A stretch of 60,000 nucleotides of DNA, taken from the NCBI RefSeq assembly GCF_963678635.1, contig NC_087063.1:50791220-50851219 (forward strand), read 5' to 3'. Positions 21,042-31,800 of the stretch are shown in pieces. The translations under genes and the position numbers were made by a program. The notes below the pieces were generated by a model. It ran no database searches, was not told the DNA's origin, and saw only the letters and a list, made by a program, of their open reading frames with translations. Position 1 is the stretch's first letter, and every line of letters starts with the position of its first letter. Source of the stretch: Symsagittifera roscoffensis. Its lineage: Eukaryota; Xenacoelomorpha; Acoela; Convolutidae.

Positions 21042-23656
21042 CGTGGGCTAAAAAAATTATTATTTTGAGATTGAAAAGCGGTGGTATGGGGTTGTTCAAT
21101 AATTTGTTCATAAGTGTTATTATCGTGTGATTGATGTGTCATTATATGCTGTACGGGACTTTGTGATGTGGTGAGTCTAAAATTTGGATTATGTGTGATT
21201 GCTAAATTTCGAAAATTTCGTGGGACTAGGGATAGTGGATGGTTATTTGGCAGGGGTGGTAATTGTGGTGCCGTTGGCTGTGTGTCGACATTGTTATGTT
21301 CTTCGTCGTATGTATTTTGTCGTGTTGTTATTTTTGTGTTATATTCTTTTATTTGTGCGTCTAAAAGAATTTTGTTTATAGATGTGGAAAAGATTCCAAA
21401 AAATCCTGCAAAGAGTATGCGTGCTACGCTTGCTTGTCTGTTTACTTGTGTGTGTATAGCACATGTATTGTAGATTCCTTTTAAGAGTGAGAAAAGAAAT
21501 CCAATAAAGTTAAACATTGCGTATAAAATAGTCAATTTTTCTAAGATGTAGTAGGGCCATCCTAGAAAATCAAGGATTTCATTTTTGAGTGTAACAAAGC
21601 TAAAAATGTTGATTGGTGATATATCTTGGGGACGGTATTTTTCGCCGTTTAGATATATATAATCTTTAATGTCTTTAAAATATCCGCTATAGTCTTGCGT
21701 GTAGATATCGGCAAATCCTGCGGTTTCTGCAAGTTTGCGTAAGTTTTGGTCTATTGATTGTCTTTGTATAGTGTCCATTTGTGTTAATAATTCTTGGAAT
21801 TGTTGTGTTCTAATGTGATGTTGAATATCTGATTTTGAATAGATTCCTATTGATTGTAAGTCTATATTTGGGTTTCGAGCGATAGCGCGAATGCTTTCTG
21901 GTGAAAATTTTTTGAGTGATTGCATTAATGTGGGGTATGGAGTGAGAAGATAATATTTATTTTCATCAGGGTTTAGTTGTACTACATTGTGGCTATTTTC
22001 TGATCCACATGGGACTGCGGTATCCCAGAAATAGGTTCTTCGTGAAAGTGTATCCACGAAATGTACTTTATTCTTATAAAAGATAGGGATTCTTTTATAA
22101 CATCGTTTATCTTCAAAAACGTATAGTGGTGATACTTTTTTAGTACAAGTATAAAACCATAAGATGTTTCCTTCATAGTCTAAAAAATTTGATCTATTTC
22201 CTGATAATAAGTATCCTGCGTAGGGTATTTTTAATACTGCTAGTGCAAGTGATTGTAATATTTGTGTTCGTTCTAATTCGCATAGTTGATGTAGTGTTTC
22301 TAATTCGGAGAGTGACATTTCTTGAAAAATGCGGCTAATTGTATAGTCTAGTTTCATATCCAAATGAATATCATAGTGGATATTACCAAAATATGTAGTA
22401 TTCATTAGTGATAATTCTTGTAAGCGTGTGCTTCTGGTGTCATAAGGTTTTAGATGTCCACCAGGTTGTCCGTTGCTTTTTTGAAAATTAACTGGTATAT
22501 AGGATGTTCCTTCGTTTGGAGGATGACCTGTGGCGTATGGGTCGATTTTTACTTTTCCAGTGGTCATGTCGAATCCTTTTTCATATTCAACTAATATTTC
22601 AGAGTATTGTGTTCTGTGAAGTGGATTCCTGTATTTACATGCAAGTTCTGTTTCTTGATATATTTGAAAACGTGTCAATTTATTTTCTATATTATCTATG
22701 TTTCTAAAATCGGAACTTAGTTTGCGTGATGGATGGACTTGTTCGTAAGGAATTGATTGTATGAAATATTTTTCGTGAAATTTTATCATACGAGCGTGTA
22801 TTTTTGCTACTTGAAATGTTGTACATGTGTCTTCGGGGAACCAAACAATTGTTGCTTGTGTTCTTGTTGTAGGGTCGCAATATCCTTGATCGTTTTTACA
22901 AGGTAGTCGGATTCCTTGATAGATCATTGTATTATCAGATAAATCTCGTGTGAGTTGTATTTTTTCGAGTTGTATTTTCCAATCGAAAAACATTATTTCT
23001 TGGTATCCTTTATTTTTCGTGTCTGCTTTGCAGTTTGATGGGTTATTTATACCAATGTGTGGTATCCAATGTTTGTCATGTAGGTCATAGGTTAATCGTC
23101 CGTGTGCGCCGTTATACGTGTATTTTTCGTCTAGTTTTATATGTCCTTGGTGTCTTTCAAGTTGTGATTGATGTACAGAGTCTGAAAAAACTTGAAAATT
23201 AACTAATTTTCTTTGGGAATTTTTATTTTGTGTGATGTTTAGTCTAAGTAATTCATTTTTACAATCGTCGGGATTGAGATGTAAAAGACGTTCTATATTA
23301 CTTTGATAGAATGATTCATGGTCAAGTCGGTTTTTGTTTCCGTTCGAGACTTGTGAACAATGTACTTTCTTTTCGGAAAATGTCGCTGTGAATTTATAAC
23401 CTGTAACTGTTGTTGCTCGGGCTTTTGAATAGAGTGTTGCTATTATATCTGTGGTTTCTATAGCTTGTGGTTCTGTTTCACATTGTGATACTTGATTGAT
23501 TGCATATTTATGTAGTGTTTTTTGTTCATTTTCTTCGCAATCGTAATGTGTTACTAATAAATCTTGTGGTCCTGTACGAGGGGAAGGGTTTATGTTTTGA
23601 ATTGAGGTTACTAGAAAAAGGAGTTGGAGAAAATTTAATAATTTTAGAATATACAT
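21038..23656 (-). CDS. env-like: Envelope-like membrane glycoprotein (872 aa)
   Basis: It probably sits on the particle or cell surface and mediates attachment and fusion. Seen: an N-terminal signal peptide (residues 1-20, hydrophobic from LKLLNFLQLLFLV); a large cysteine-containing ectodomain with NxS/T sites (NIT, NTT, NRS); a membrane span at about 708-727 (YAMFNFIGFLFSLLKG); a second hydrophobic stretch at about 740-758; and a polar tail with PTAP at residues 794-797. The C-x-K...RCYKRIPIF...FVDTLSRR...VPC arrangement in the second half resembles class III-type glycoproteins of chuviruses (Jingchuvirales), which are known to have been captured by retroelements. This match is from memory of the pattern, not an alignment. 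The ATG at 23656 lies inside the preceding ORF (13-nt overlap), and the stop overlaps the next ORF as ATGA. The frame is intact. No clear furin-type cleavage site was found. Confidence 0.75.
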   Translation of the reverse strand: MYILKLLNFLQLLFLVTSIQNINPSPRTGPQDLLVTHYDCEENEQKTLHKYAINQVSQCETEPQAIETTDIIATLYSKARATTVTGYKFTATFSEKKVHCSQVSNGNKNRLDHESFYQSNIERLLHLNPDDCKNELLRLNITQNKNSQRKLVNFQVFSDSVHQSQLERHQGHIKLDEKYTYNGAHGRLTYDLHDKHWIPHIGINNPSNCKADTKNKGYQEIMFFDWKIQLEKIQLTRDLSDNTMIYQGIRLPCKNDQGYCDPTTRTQATIVWFPEDTCTTFQVAKIHARMIKFHEKYFIQSIPYEQVHPSRKLSSDFRNIDNIENKLTRFQIYQETELACKYRNPLHRTQYSEILVEYEKGFDMTTGKVKIDPYATGHPPNEGTSYIPVNFQKSNGQPGGHLKPYDTRSTRLQELSLMNTTYFGNIHYDIHLDMKLDYTISRIFQEMSLSELETLHQLCELERTQILQSLALAVLKIPYAGYLLSGNRSNFLDYEGNILWFYTCTKKVSPLYVFEDKRCYKRIPIFYKNKVHFVDTLSRRTYFWDTAVPCGSENSHNVVQLNPDENKYYLLTPYPTLMQSLKKFSPESIRAIARNPNIDLQSIGIYSKSDIQHHIRTQQFQELLTQMDTIQRQSIDQNLRKLAETAGFADIYTQDYSGYFKDIKDYIYLNGEKYRPQDISPINIFSFVTLKNEILDFLGWPYYILEKLTILYAMFNFIGFLFSLLKGIYNTCAIHTQVNRQASVARILFAGFFGIFSTSINKILLDAQIKEYNTKITTRQNTYDEEHNNVDTQPTAPQLPPLPNNHPLSLVPRNFRNLAITHNPNFRLTTSQSPVQHIMTHQSHDNNTYEQIIEQPHTTAFQSQNNNFFSPR

Positions 23657-24780
23657 GTGTATGATAATCCTGAGTATGGATTATAAAATGTAATGTAACC
23701 AATTGTGTTTTTGGTGTATCTGTCGTATTTATATATTACTTCAGTAGTTATAAACGGTGGTGGTAGTGATTGAGCTGTGATGTTAGGTGGATTTAAGGGG
23801 TAGGGATGTTGTGTAATATTGTTTAATTTAACTGTGATTTCAAACTTTAATTGTAAACTGTTTTGTTGGAGTATTTGAATATTGTGATCACGGATATCGT
23901 TGTGAATATCTTGGCGATATTGTAATCTATTAAGTGCCCAGTTATGAAGGCGGTTACTTTCTTGATGTTGTCCAAATAATGGTGGAGGTGCTGTGAATGT
24001 ATTCCAATCTAATCTTAAAGGAATATTTATTGATGATTGTTCTCGATATCTGGCGTCGAGATTATTGGGAAAATTTAAATTAAAGGGTAGTGGTGAAAAT
24101 TGACTTGTTGATGGTGTTGATGGTAGTGATAATGTTTCTGGTAGTGATGAGGATGTTGTTGTATCCGTAGAAATATCTATGGGGTCATTGGCTAAATTTG
24201 GTTCACCTTGTGTAAATGAATGTGTAGTCCAATATGGCAGTCGTGATGTTAGGTTTGGGGGGTTAAAAGGGTTTTCACGTATTTGTTCAGATGTTGGTGT
24301 TGAACCTAAGTAATCTGATGGTAAGCTTGAGGTGCTACGTTGTGAAAAAAGTGTAGGAGTTTCTGGTGTGATACCAGTGGTGTTTTCTGGAGTGGTTTGT
24401 GAAGGGGATTGAGGTATATCAAAATGAACTCGGGGAGTTTGAAAATTTCTATTTCGTCGAGGATGTATAATTTGTCTATTTATTTCTGTTGTGTTTTGGT
24501 TTTGACTAAGGTTTCGTATTCTACTTAGTTCTTGTGGTAGTGTTGGGTATAGGTTATATGTTGGTTCGCTTAGAGGTGCTTGTCGTTGAACTGGTTCTAG
24601 TGGTTCTGATAAACGAGCGTGTCGTTCTTCAAAAGTGTATGGATTGTCTTGAAAAGAAATTCGTGTAGATGTTTGATTATTTTGAGTAGTTGGAGGTGGT
24701 GTTGGATTATCTTGGGATGATGTCGGTGAAGACTGATTCTGTGACTGTTGGGTAGCAATTTTTGATGGATTTTTGAATTG
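23644..24780 (-). CDS. 378-codon ORF without any methionine, between membrane ORFs and env
   Basis: A frame opens right after a TAA at 24783-24781 and runs 378 sense codons to a TAA at 23646-23644. It contains no ATG, and I saw no TTG codon in frame either. Its length and composition argue that it is real: the first ~240 residues are rich in Pro, Ser, Thr, Asn and Gln, and the rest is a folded-looking domain (LDWNTFTAPPPLFGQ, then NRLHNWALNRLQYRQD, ending NPYSGLSYTCIF). It begins 5 nt after the stop of the 62-aa ORF and overlaps the env start by 13 nt. It must obtain a start codon by splicing from an upstream exon, or use an unusual start. A CTACCCAACAG near 24747 could be a splice acceptor. 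I do not recognise the protein. A decayed gene is unlikely, since all neighbours are intact and the LTRs match. Confidence 0.7.
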   Translation of the reverse strand, partial: QFKNPSKIATQQSQNQSSPTSSQDNPTPPPTTQNNQTSTRISFQDNPYTFEERHARLSEPLEPVQRQAPLSEPTYNLYPTLPQELSRIRNLSQNQNTTEINRQIIHPRRNRNFQTPRVHFDIPQSPSQTTPENTTGITPETPTLFSQRSTSSLPSDYLGSTPTSEQIRENPFNPPNLTSRLPYWTTHSFTQGEPNLANDPIDISTDTTTSSSLPETLSLPSTPSTSQFSPLPFNLNFPNNLDARYREQSSINIPLRLDWNTFTAPPPLFGQHQESNRLHNWALNRLQYRQDIHNDIRDHNIQILQQNSLQLKFEITVKLNNITQHPYPLNPPNITAQSLPPPFITTEVIYKYDRYTKNTIGYITFYNPYSGLSYTCIF

Positions 24781-24785
24781 TTACT

Positions 24786-24974
24786 TTAGTGAGAAGGTTT
24801 ATGTTTATTATAATATTCTTCTAAAAAAAGAATTAGAAAAATTGTTGCTAGGGCAAATGTGATGATTGCTTTCTTTATACATTTACATATGGTCAAAATG
24901 AGGGATGATAAAAATGTTATGAAGATTACAAACAATAAAAAAATATCAGTTCTACTGAAAATTGTTCGTATCAT
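24786..24974 (-). CDS. 62-aa double-span membrane protein
   Basis: The ATG at 24974-24972 overlaps the previous stop as ATGA. Two hydrophobic segments (about residues 11-28, IFLLFVIFITFLSSLILT, and 36-52, AIITFALATIFLILFL) are separated by a short basic-cysteine turn (CKCIKK), giving a helical hairpin. It is followed by an acidic/basic tail (EEYYNKHKPSH). No homologue is recognised. The size and hairpin form recall viral pore-forming small membrane proteins, but that is only an analogy. Confidence 0.6.
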   Translation of the reverse strand: MIRTIFSRTDIFLLFVIFITFLSSLILTICKCIKKAIITFALATIFLILFLEEYYNKHKPSH

Positions 24975-25201
24975 TTAGACAAGCTTGTAAAATCGTACCT
25001 GTGGATATATTCAAGGGTTTTGGAAAGTTGGAGGAATAGTTCAATTATTGTGTAGAAAATTAAAAAAATATTACAAAAAATTATTATGATTATTAGAAAA
25101 GATTCAATGATATCAAAAAGAAATATTATAAAGGCTTGGAGTATTGAAAAAAAATGTTTAAAATTGATAAGTATTTGAGCGACTGTTTGAGAGAAAAGCA
25201 T
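24971..25201 (-). CDS. 76-aa hydrophobic membrane protein
   Basis: First of the five packed ORFs after pol. An amphipathic start (MLFSQTVAQILINFKHFF) leads into about 45 strongly hydrophobic residues with one internal acidic pair (FDIIESF), consistent with two membrane spans, then a polar tail (KTLEYIHRYDFTSLSK). Its TGA overlaps the ATG of the next ORF. No family is recognised. Two adjacent small membrane proteins joined by ATGA look like a functional pair. Confidence 0.6.
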   Translation of the reverse strand: MLFSQTVAQILINFKHFFSILQAFIIFLFDIIESFLIIIIIFCNIFLIFYTIIELFLQLSKTLEYIHRYDFTSLSK

Positions 25202-25801
25202 TTAAGAAATGATCTCTTGGTCGAATATTTTTTGCTGTTTGAGGCGATTTTCTAGTGTGGTCGAATTATTTATTAGTTTTTTGACAAGTGGGTTGAGTTT
25301 CGTAAAAATTTGTTGGGGGCAATTTTCATGGTGACTGGGAGGTCGTCTTTTTCTTTATTTTTGTTTGTCAAATGATCCGGGGTATGGTGAGATTTTTATA
25401 CTTTAGGCTAATTAAAATCTTCATTTTGTTACTTTAGGCTAAGTTATCAAATTTGTTTTGGGGGTATTCGTGGTCTGAGTTGGGGAAATATTGTTGATCT
25501 TTGGGTTATTAGATAAGGGAGGGGTACGGTATTATGGTGATATTTATTTTAGCTGTCAAGTTGGAGTGGTTTGCTTATTTTTAACCTGGAGGTTGTAAAG
25601 TTATAGTTAGAGATGTGCCTGGAGTTCTAGATTATTCGTCTAATTGATCTTAGTTTGAGTTAGAGAAAGTGGCGGATTGGATGAATCCTATTGGTCTATT
25701 TTGAACTAGAATTATTGCGTACTTGTGAGCATGTTATTTTGAAAAAATGAAATGAAAAATGTTACGGAGGTTTTAAGATTGTGAAGTGTAAAATTTTAAA
25801 A
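25202..25801 (-). other. Gap between pol and the distal ORFs; no gene seen
   Basis: 600 bp with no minus-strand frame of note. It has a direct repeat of ACTTTAGGCTAA at about 25400 and 25431. This would be the natural place for a splice acceptor feeding a sub-genomic RNA for the distal ORFs, but no single site stands out. Confidence 0.4.
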
Positions 25802-28800
25802 TTACTTTTTAAATTCTACTTTCTTTAATATTTTAGATTGGGGGATGAACGTTTTGTAGTTTTTACGTGGTTGATTTCGGAGTCTTGTTGTTTTTCTATG
25901 TTCTGATTTGTCTATTTCTTCTTGGGGTATTATTTGTTCTGTCATTTTTCTATTTTTTCTTTGTTTTGGAGATTCTTTATGGTTTTGTGTATTGTTTTTG
26001 GTGGCGGTTGGTTTTGTGTTTTGATTTTCGGTGGGGTTATCATTTTGTTCTGTGTTTTTCAGATGTGGTTCATTTTGAACGATTTTTAATCCTGTGAAAG
26101 AATATAATTGAGTTAATTCGCGGAGTGCGTATTCTTTTGGGTAATAAGGTAATAGGTTGTTTCGATGTTGAACGATTTCTTTTTTGTTTGAGTCGATAAT
26201 TTTATATGTGACATCAGTGGGTTTTGCAATTATTTGGTAGGGTCCTTTTCGGAGGGGTTGTAATTTTTTAGAAATTCCTTTTTGAGTATTAAAATTAGGT
26301 ATTAAAACAAATGTTCCAATTTTTAAATCGGAAGCTGGTGTAAATCGTGAATTGATTTGTTCATTTATGTTTTGTCTTTGTAATAACTTTTTCGTTATTT
26401 TTTGGTAAATTTCATTGTGTTTCTTATCTCTATTTAAAATCCATTCGGTGTGTGTACCGGAGGCTAATTTAAGAATTTGTGGGTGATGAAAATGATCTTC
26501 ATCGTGCGTATGTAATGGTAGGTTATAACAAATTGAGTCTTTATTTGGTTGACAATAACCTTGTACGTTTTTATGGGAATTTGCTGTAAACATTATTGGT
26601 TTGCGTGGCTTTTGGTTGAAAACCATTTCGTATGGTGACATTCCTAAAGTTGTCGTAATTTGTGAATTATATGCTAAGGGAAATAATTTTACATCTGCTG
26701 ACCATTCGGTATATTTTGTATCATTTCCGTTGATGATACATCTAAGATATTCTTGTAATGAACGGTTCATACCTTCGACTAAGCCGTTTGTCCAAGGTGC
26801 ATGAGATGTACGTGGTTTGTGTTTAATGTTGTATAAATGACATAGTGTTATTATTTCATTATTTATGAATTCTGTACCATTGTCTGTAACTAAAATTTCT
26901 GGTAGTCCGAATTTTGCTATCCAGTGTTCATAGAGTGTTGTGTAAGCGTAATAAGCGTTACAATGTGGTACTGGGTTAAGTGCTACATAATGTGTAAATG
27001 CGTCAACAATTACCATAATGTAGGAGTTTCCTTCTGATGAGGGTGAAATTGGTCCTTTAGTATCAAATGAGATACGATGATTAAAGTACAAACTTTGTCC
27101 TTTAAAATCTTGTTTTTGTGCTATTTGTTTTTGATTTGGGTAAGGTTTATTTAGTTGACATACTATACAGTCATTGCATAGTACTTTTATCCAAATTGGT
27201 GCATTTGGGAAATAAAAGTTTTGTATAAAATTTGAATATGTTTTCTCTGATCCAGAGTGTCCTTTAATATTTTGTGTATGTGAAATATTAAAAGCTATAA
27301 GAATCATACTTAAAGGGAGACATGGAACTGTAGATTCATTTAGGTTATACTCTAAAAGGTCTGTTCTTTCGTTAATTGTTGTGTTGTTAAATTTGCGAAA
27401 GTATCGGAGGAGTGTTTTGTTTCCTAGAATGGTTGAATCTGCTTTGATAGGTTTAGTTTTATATTTGTGCCATGATTTCAGTTGTCGAATTACTGGGTCA
27501 AGGTTTTGATATTGTTTCAGTGTTGAAATTGTAATTGTTTCTGTTGGGGGGAGAAAAATGTTTTCGATTTCTAATTTAGATAAGGGTATTGTATCAAGTG
27601 GGTCGTGAAGGTCAAAAACTTGATTTATTGTGTATTTTGAATCATTTGTTTGTGGTCCTGATAAATTTATTTTATCAGTTAAATCTTCTTTTTCAATTAG
27701 TGGAAAATGGTCTTTTTTAGGCAGGTGTTGTTTTGTTCGTTTTTGTTGGGTGTTATTTATTATCCATTGAGAATATGGGATTGGTTTGAAAGTTGATGTT
27801 CCAAGTAAATCAACTTCATAATGATTATTTTGACAATCTAGATAAAGTGGGAAATGTTGTAAATTATTTATTTGTGATTGTTCAATATCAGTTTTTACTG
27901 CATATTTGCATTCCAATCGGGGTGATGTTTCGTTTTCTGCAAGGTAGAATTTTATATTTTTGGGTATTTCAACTGTTGTTTTTCGTGTAAGTAATTCAGG
28001 TGGTGTATTTCGACTTAAGGTGTCTGGTAATGCAAGATTTTTTCCTGCAGTCCAAACTATATGTAAGTTTGGAAACTTCATTAGAATTAATTGAAATCTG
28101 TAAACTCGATGGTTTGGGTTAGATTTCTGTGTGAAAAGAAAAATGATTGGTTTGTGATCTGTGAATAAAACTGTGGGATGTTTTGATCCAAGTATCAGAA
28201 ATTCATATTCTGTAAGTGTATAGATTATGGCTGTACATTCTCTCATTAGAGTTGAGAGTCTTAGCTCTGCTTGAGTGAATAATCGAGAGTTTGCTGATAT
28301 AAGGTTCATTTTATTTGTATCATTATGTGATTGTAATAATGCTGCGCCGATGCCAAAGTTCGAAGCATCGCACATTGCATAAAATGGTTGATCAGGGTCT
28401 GGAATTGTGTTTGAAATTTGTTCAGTTAAAAGTTTCTTTATTTCTTCGAATCGTGCTTGATGTTCTGTATTCCATTCAAAATTATTTTGTTGTCTAAGGA
28501 TGTTGTAAAATGGTCGTAGATATAATTGCATTTTATAAACATATTTACTTAAAAAGTTTAACATTCCAAGGAATTCTTGGATTTTCTTTTTATTTGTTGG
28601 TGGTTGAAGTTTTTGAATAGCGTCAATGCGTGATTTCAGTGGAGTGATTGTTTTTCTTTCTATGTTATGTCCTAAGAATTTAACTCTTGTCAAAAAGAAG
28701 TGTGATTTATCGGGGGCGGCCTTCAGATTTTCGTTCTGAAGTATTTGGTGATATTTTTCTAAAACATTGAACATTTCGTCTTTTGTTTGTGATTGCATAA

Positions 28801-31800
28801 AAACATCGTCTAAATAGGTGATTGCGTTTTTCTTGAGTATCAGTGGTCTAAAAATTTTGCTCATAAAAGCTGAAAATGCTGCTGGTCCTATGGATATTCC
28901 ATAGAATAAGCGGTTAAATTCATATTGTTGGTTTCCGATAACAAATTGTGTTAAACGTCGTGATTGTTCATCTAGTGGCATTTGATTGTATGCACTATTC
29001 ATATCGGCGGTTGTAAAGTATTTGCCGTTTATTTTTGTTAAAATAACTTGTATTGGTTCAATGGGCCAATTACATTTTGATTCATCTATGAGTGAATTGA
29101 GGTATCTAGCATCGAGAACGATTTTTAATGATTCTCCTTTAGCTAGAATGATAACGGGGTTGATGAATGTGTTGCCTTTTGGTTGTTCTTCTTTATTAAC
29201 TGGTGATATGATATTGTACTGTTCTAAAATATCGAGTAATCTGTTTACTTTATCATGTAAGTGAATTGGTACTTTACTTGCTCTTTGTTTTTTGAAAACT
29301 GCGTCAGGTTTTAATGGGAGATGTAGTGATGAACTGATTTTGCCAACATCGAATTTTGATGTTGCATAGACTGATGAATATTTAATTAGCTGTTTGGCTA
29401 ATTTTTCGAATTCGTCTTGTGTTATTTGTGAATGTTGGAAATTAAACATTGTTAAAAATTTTTGTTGGTGCTCTGTGTAGTTACTTATGTTGAATGTAGG
29501 TTTGAAATATGGAGTTTTTGTGAAATAATCCGTATTTCTGTTTTCGTTACTTATTATATTATTTATAGATAATTCTTCATTAAGAATTGTAGATTGGCAT
29601 ATATCTAGTAATTGGAGTATATTATTTACGCGATAGGCTTTTTCGTGTATTGGTGATATTGTAGCGTTGGTTTCACAATATCCTAAAAGTCCTAAAGGTA
29701 ATGTTACTTGGTAAGGTGTGTTGTTATAAACATGTAAAGAAATGATATCTGAATTCGAATTTTTCAAATATTTTATTGAAGAGATTGTGATTTTGAAAAA
29801 TTTATGAATAGGTTTGAATTCAAAATCTGACATATAAAATTTTTGTTTGTTTTGTTCTTTATCATATTGGTGAACTTGTTTGATTGAAAAATTATAGATG
29901 TTTCCTGATAGTGGTTTCAGGTGTTTTCTTTGTTGGTTATATATTGGATAGAATTTTGAAAAGAATGGTGGTTGTTTATTTAATCTTTGAAAAAATGTTA
30001 AGGATGTTTCTTTTGTTTTTGTATATTTATCTTTGATTAATATTTTACTATTTAGTATGTTAATTGTTGGTATATACTTTGAAATAAATGGTATTCCAAT
30101 GATATTATATTTAATATCAGTGATATGGAATATTTGTTTAAATGGCTTATTTAGAATTTTACTTTGCTCCATTGTTCTGGTAGGGAGGAGAAATAATTGG
30201 ATTTTTCCGTAGTTTATCAGTGTTGATCCTTGTGCTGTTGCTAGTTTGCTGGAGGTTTCAAGAGGTGTTAGCTTTGGGTGTAAGGATTTTATTTCATTCC
30301 ATGTGGGGATGTTTATTATGTTTGATTCTGCTCCTGAATCAATTAAAAAATCTATTTCAAGGTCTGGTGGTTGAAATTCTTTATTTCTTGGGCTTTCTAA
30401 GAGAAATGGTATTGTCCAAATTTTTTCTTTGGGTTGTTCTTTTTGTATATTTTGGTAGATGTGGTTTGTATTCAAGCATTTTGTTTTGACATTTTGATTG
30501 GGTTGTTCTGTAGTATTTTTTGCATTTATTTCTTGCGTTGTTGGTGTGGAATTTATGGGTGTAGTGTAATGATTTTGAAGAAATTCTGATTGATTTTCAT
30601 ATATATGTGATGGAAAGGGTTGTTCATATATAACAGATTCATAGTCATTTTCGACTTTTATCATATTGATGGCAAGAGTGTTTTCAGTATCACTTTCTGA
30701 ATCTGATGATGTACAATTTATTTGATTGAGTTGTAACGTATCAGTTACTGTGTCATCAATACCTGGAGGGTCTGATGTTGTTTCTGGATTAGATTGTACT
30801 TGATTGATTTGTCTTTGATGTTTAGGCGTACTGCTTCTATGACGATTATTAGAGGTATTATAGTGATTATTATTCCGGTGTGGTGATTTGGAATAATTTC
30901 TGTAACGATTATTATAACTTGGGTGTCGATTTTGTGAATTATTTCGCGATCTGTTTTGGTAATTATTGTTAGGTCTGTTATAGTTCGATCTATTATATGA
31001 GTTATTCCTTGATCGATTGTTCGGGTAATTCTGGTTTCGGTTGTTTGAATAACTTCTATTTCTATTATAGGAGTAGTTTCTATTCCTATTGTATGATGAA
31101 TTTCGTGATTGATTGTTTGGATAGTAGTTATTTCTTGATTGGGAATTAGATCTAGAAACAAATCGTTGTGTATTTGAATTTGATCTGGAGTAGTTATTTC
31201 TACTATTTGGTCTATTGTAGTGATTTTGTGATGAATTATACGTGTTTCTTCGTTCTGGTGATCTTCCTCTATAACTTGAGTTATATGGTGATTGATTTCT
31301 TGTATAATTTGTATTGTTCGGGAGTGGTTTTCCTGAACTGTTGTTGCTATGAACTGTTTTGTTCGGTAAATTTTGATCTTTTTTCATGTATTGATAGAAT
31401 GATTTATTTGGTTCTTTGTATTTTTGAGGTTTATTTTGACTGTCTTGCTGTTTTTGTCTACATTCGGAAATACTATGTCCGTATCGTCGGCAATAATTAC
31501 ACCATTTTTTGAAAGATGGTTTGCCTTTAAAGTTTGGGTTCTTTTCGTAAATATTGAGTATTTCAGTGATTTTTTCAACGAGATCTGTTTCTGATTCTTG
31601 TATATTATTAATATTAGTGGGAGTCGTTTCAATTTTGTTAACGTATTGTAATTTCAGATTTTCCGTTTCTTCGAGTTTCATCGTGATTTCTGCTTGTTCT
31701 AGTTTGTCTACTAGTTTTCTAAAATCTAAATCGGGTTCTCGAATTGAAGAAGGATGTGATGCTCTCTTTTTTATTGCTATTTTCCTTAATTGTGGTGTTA

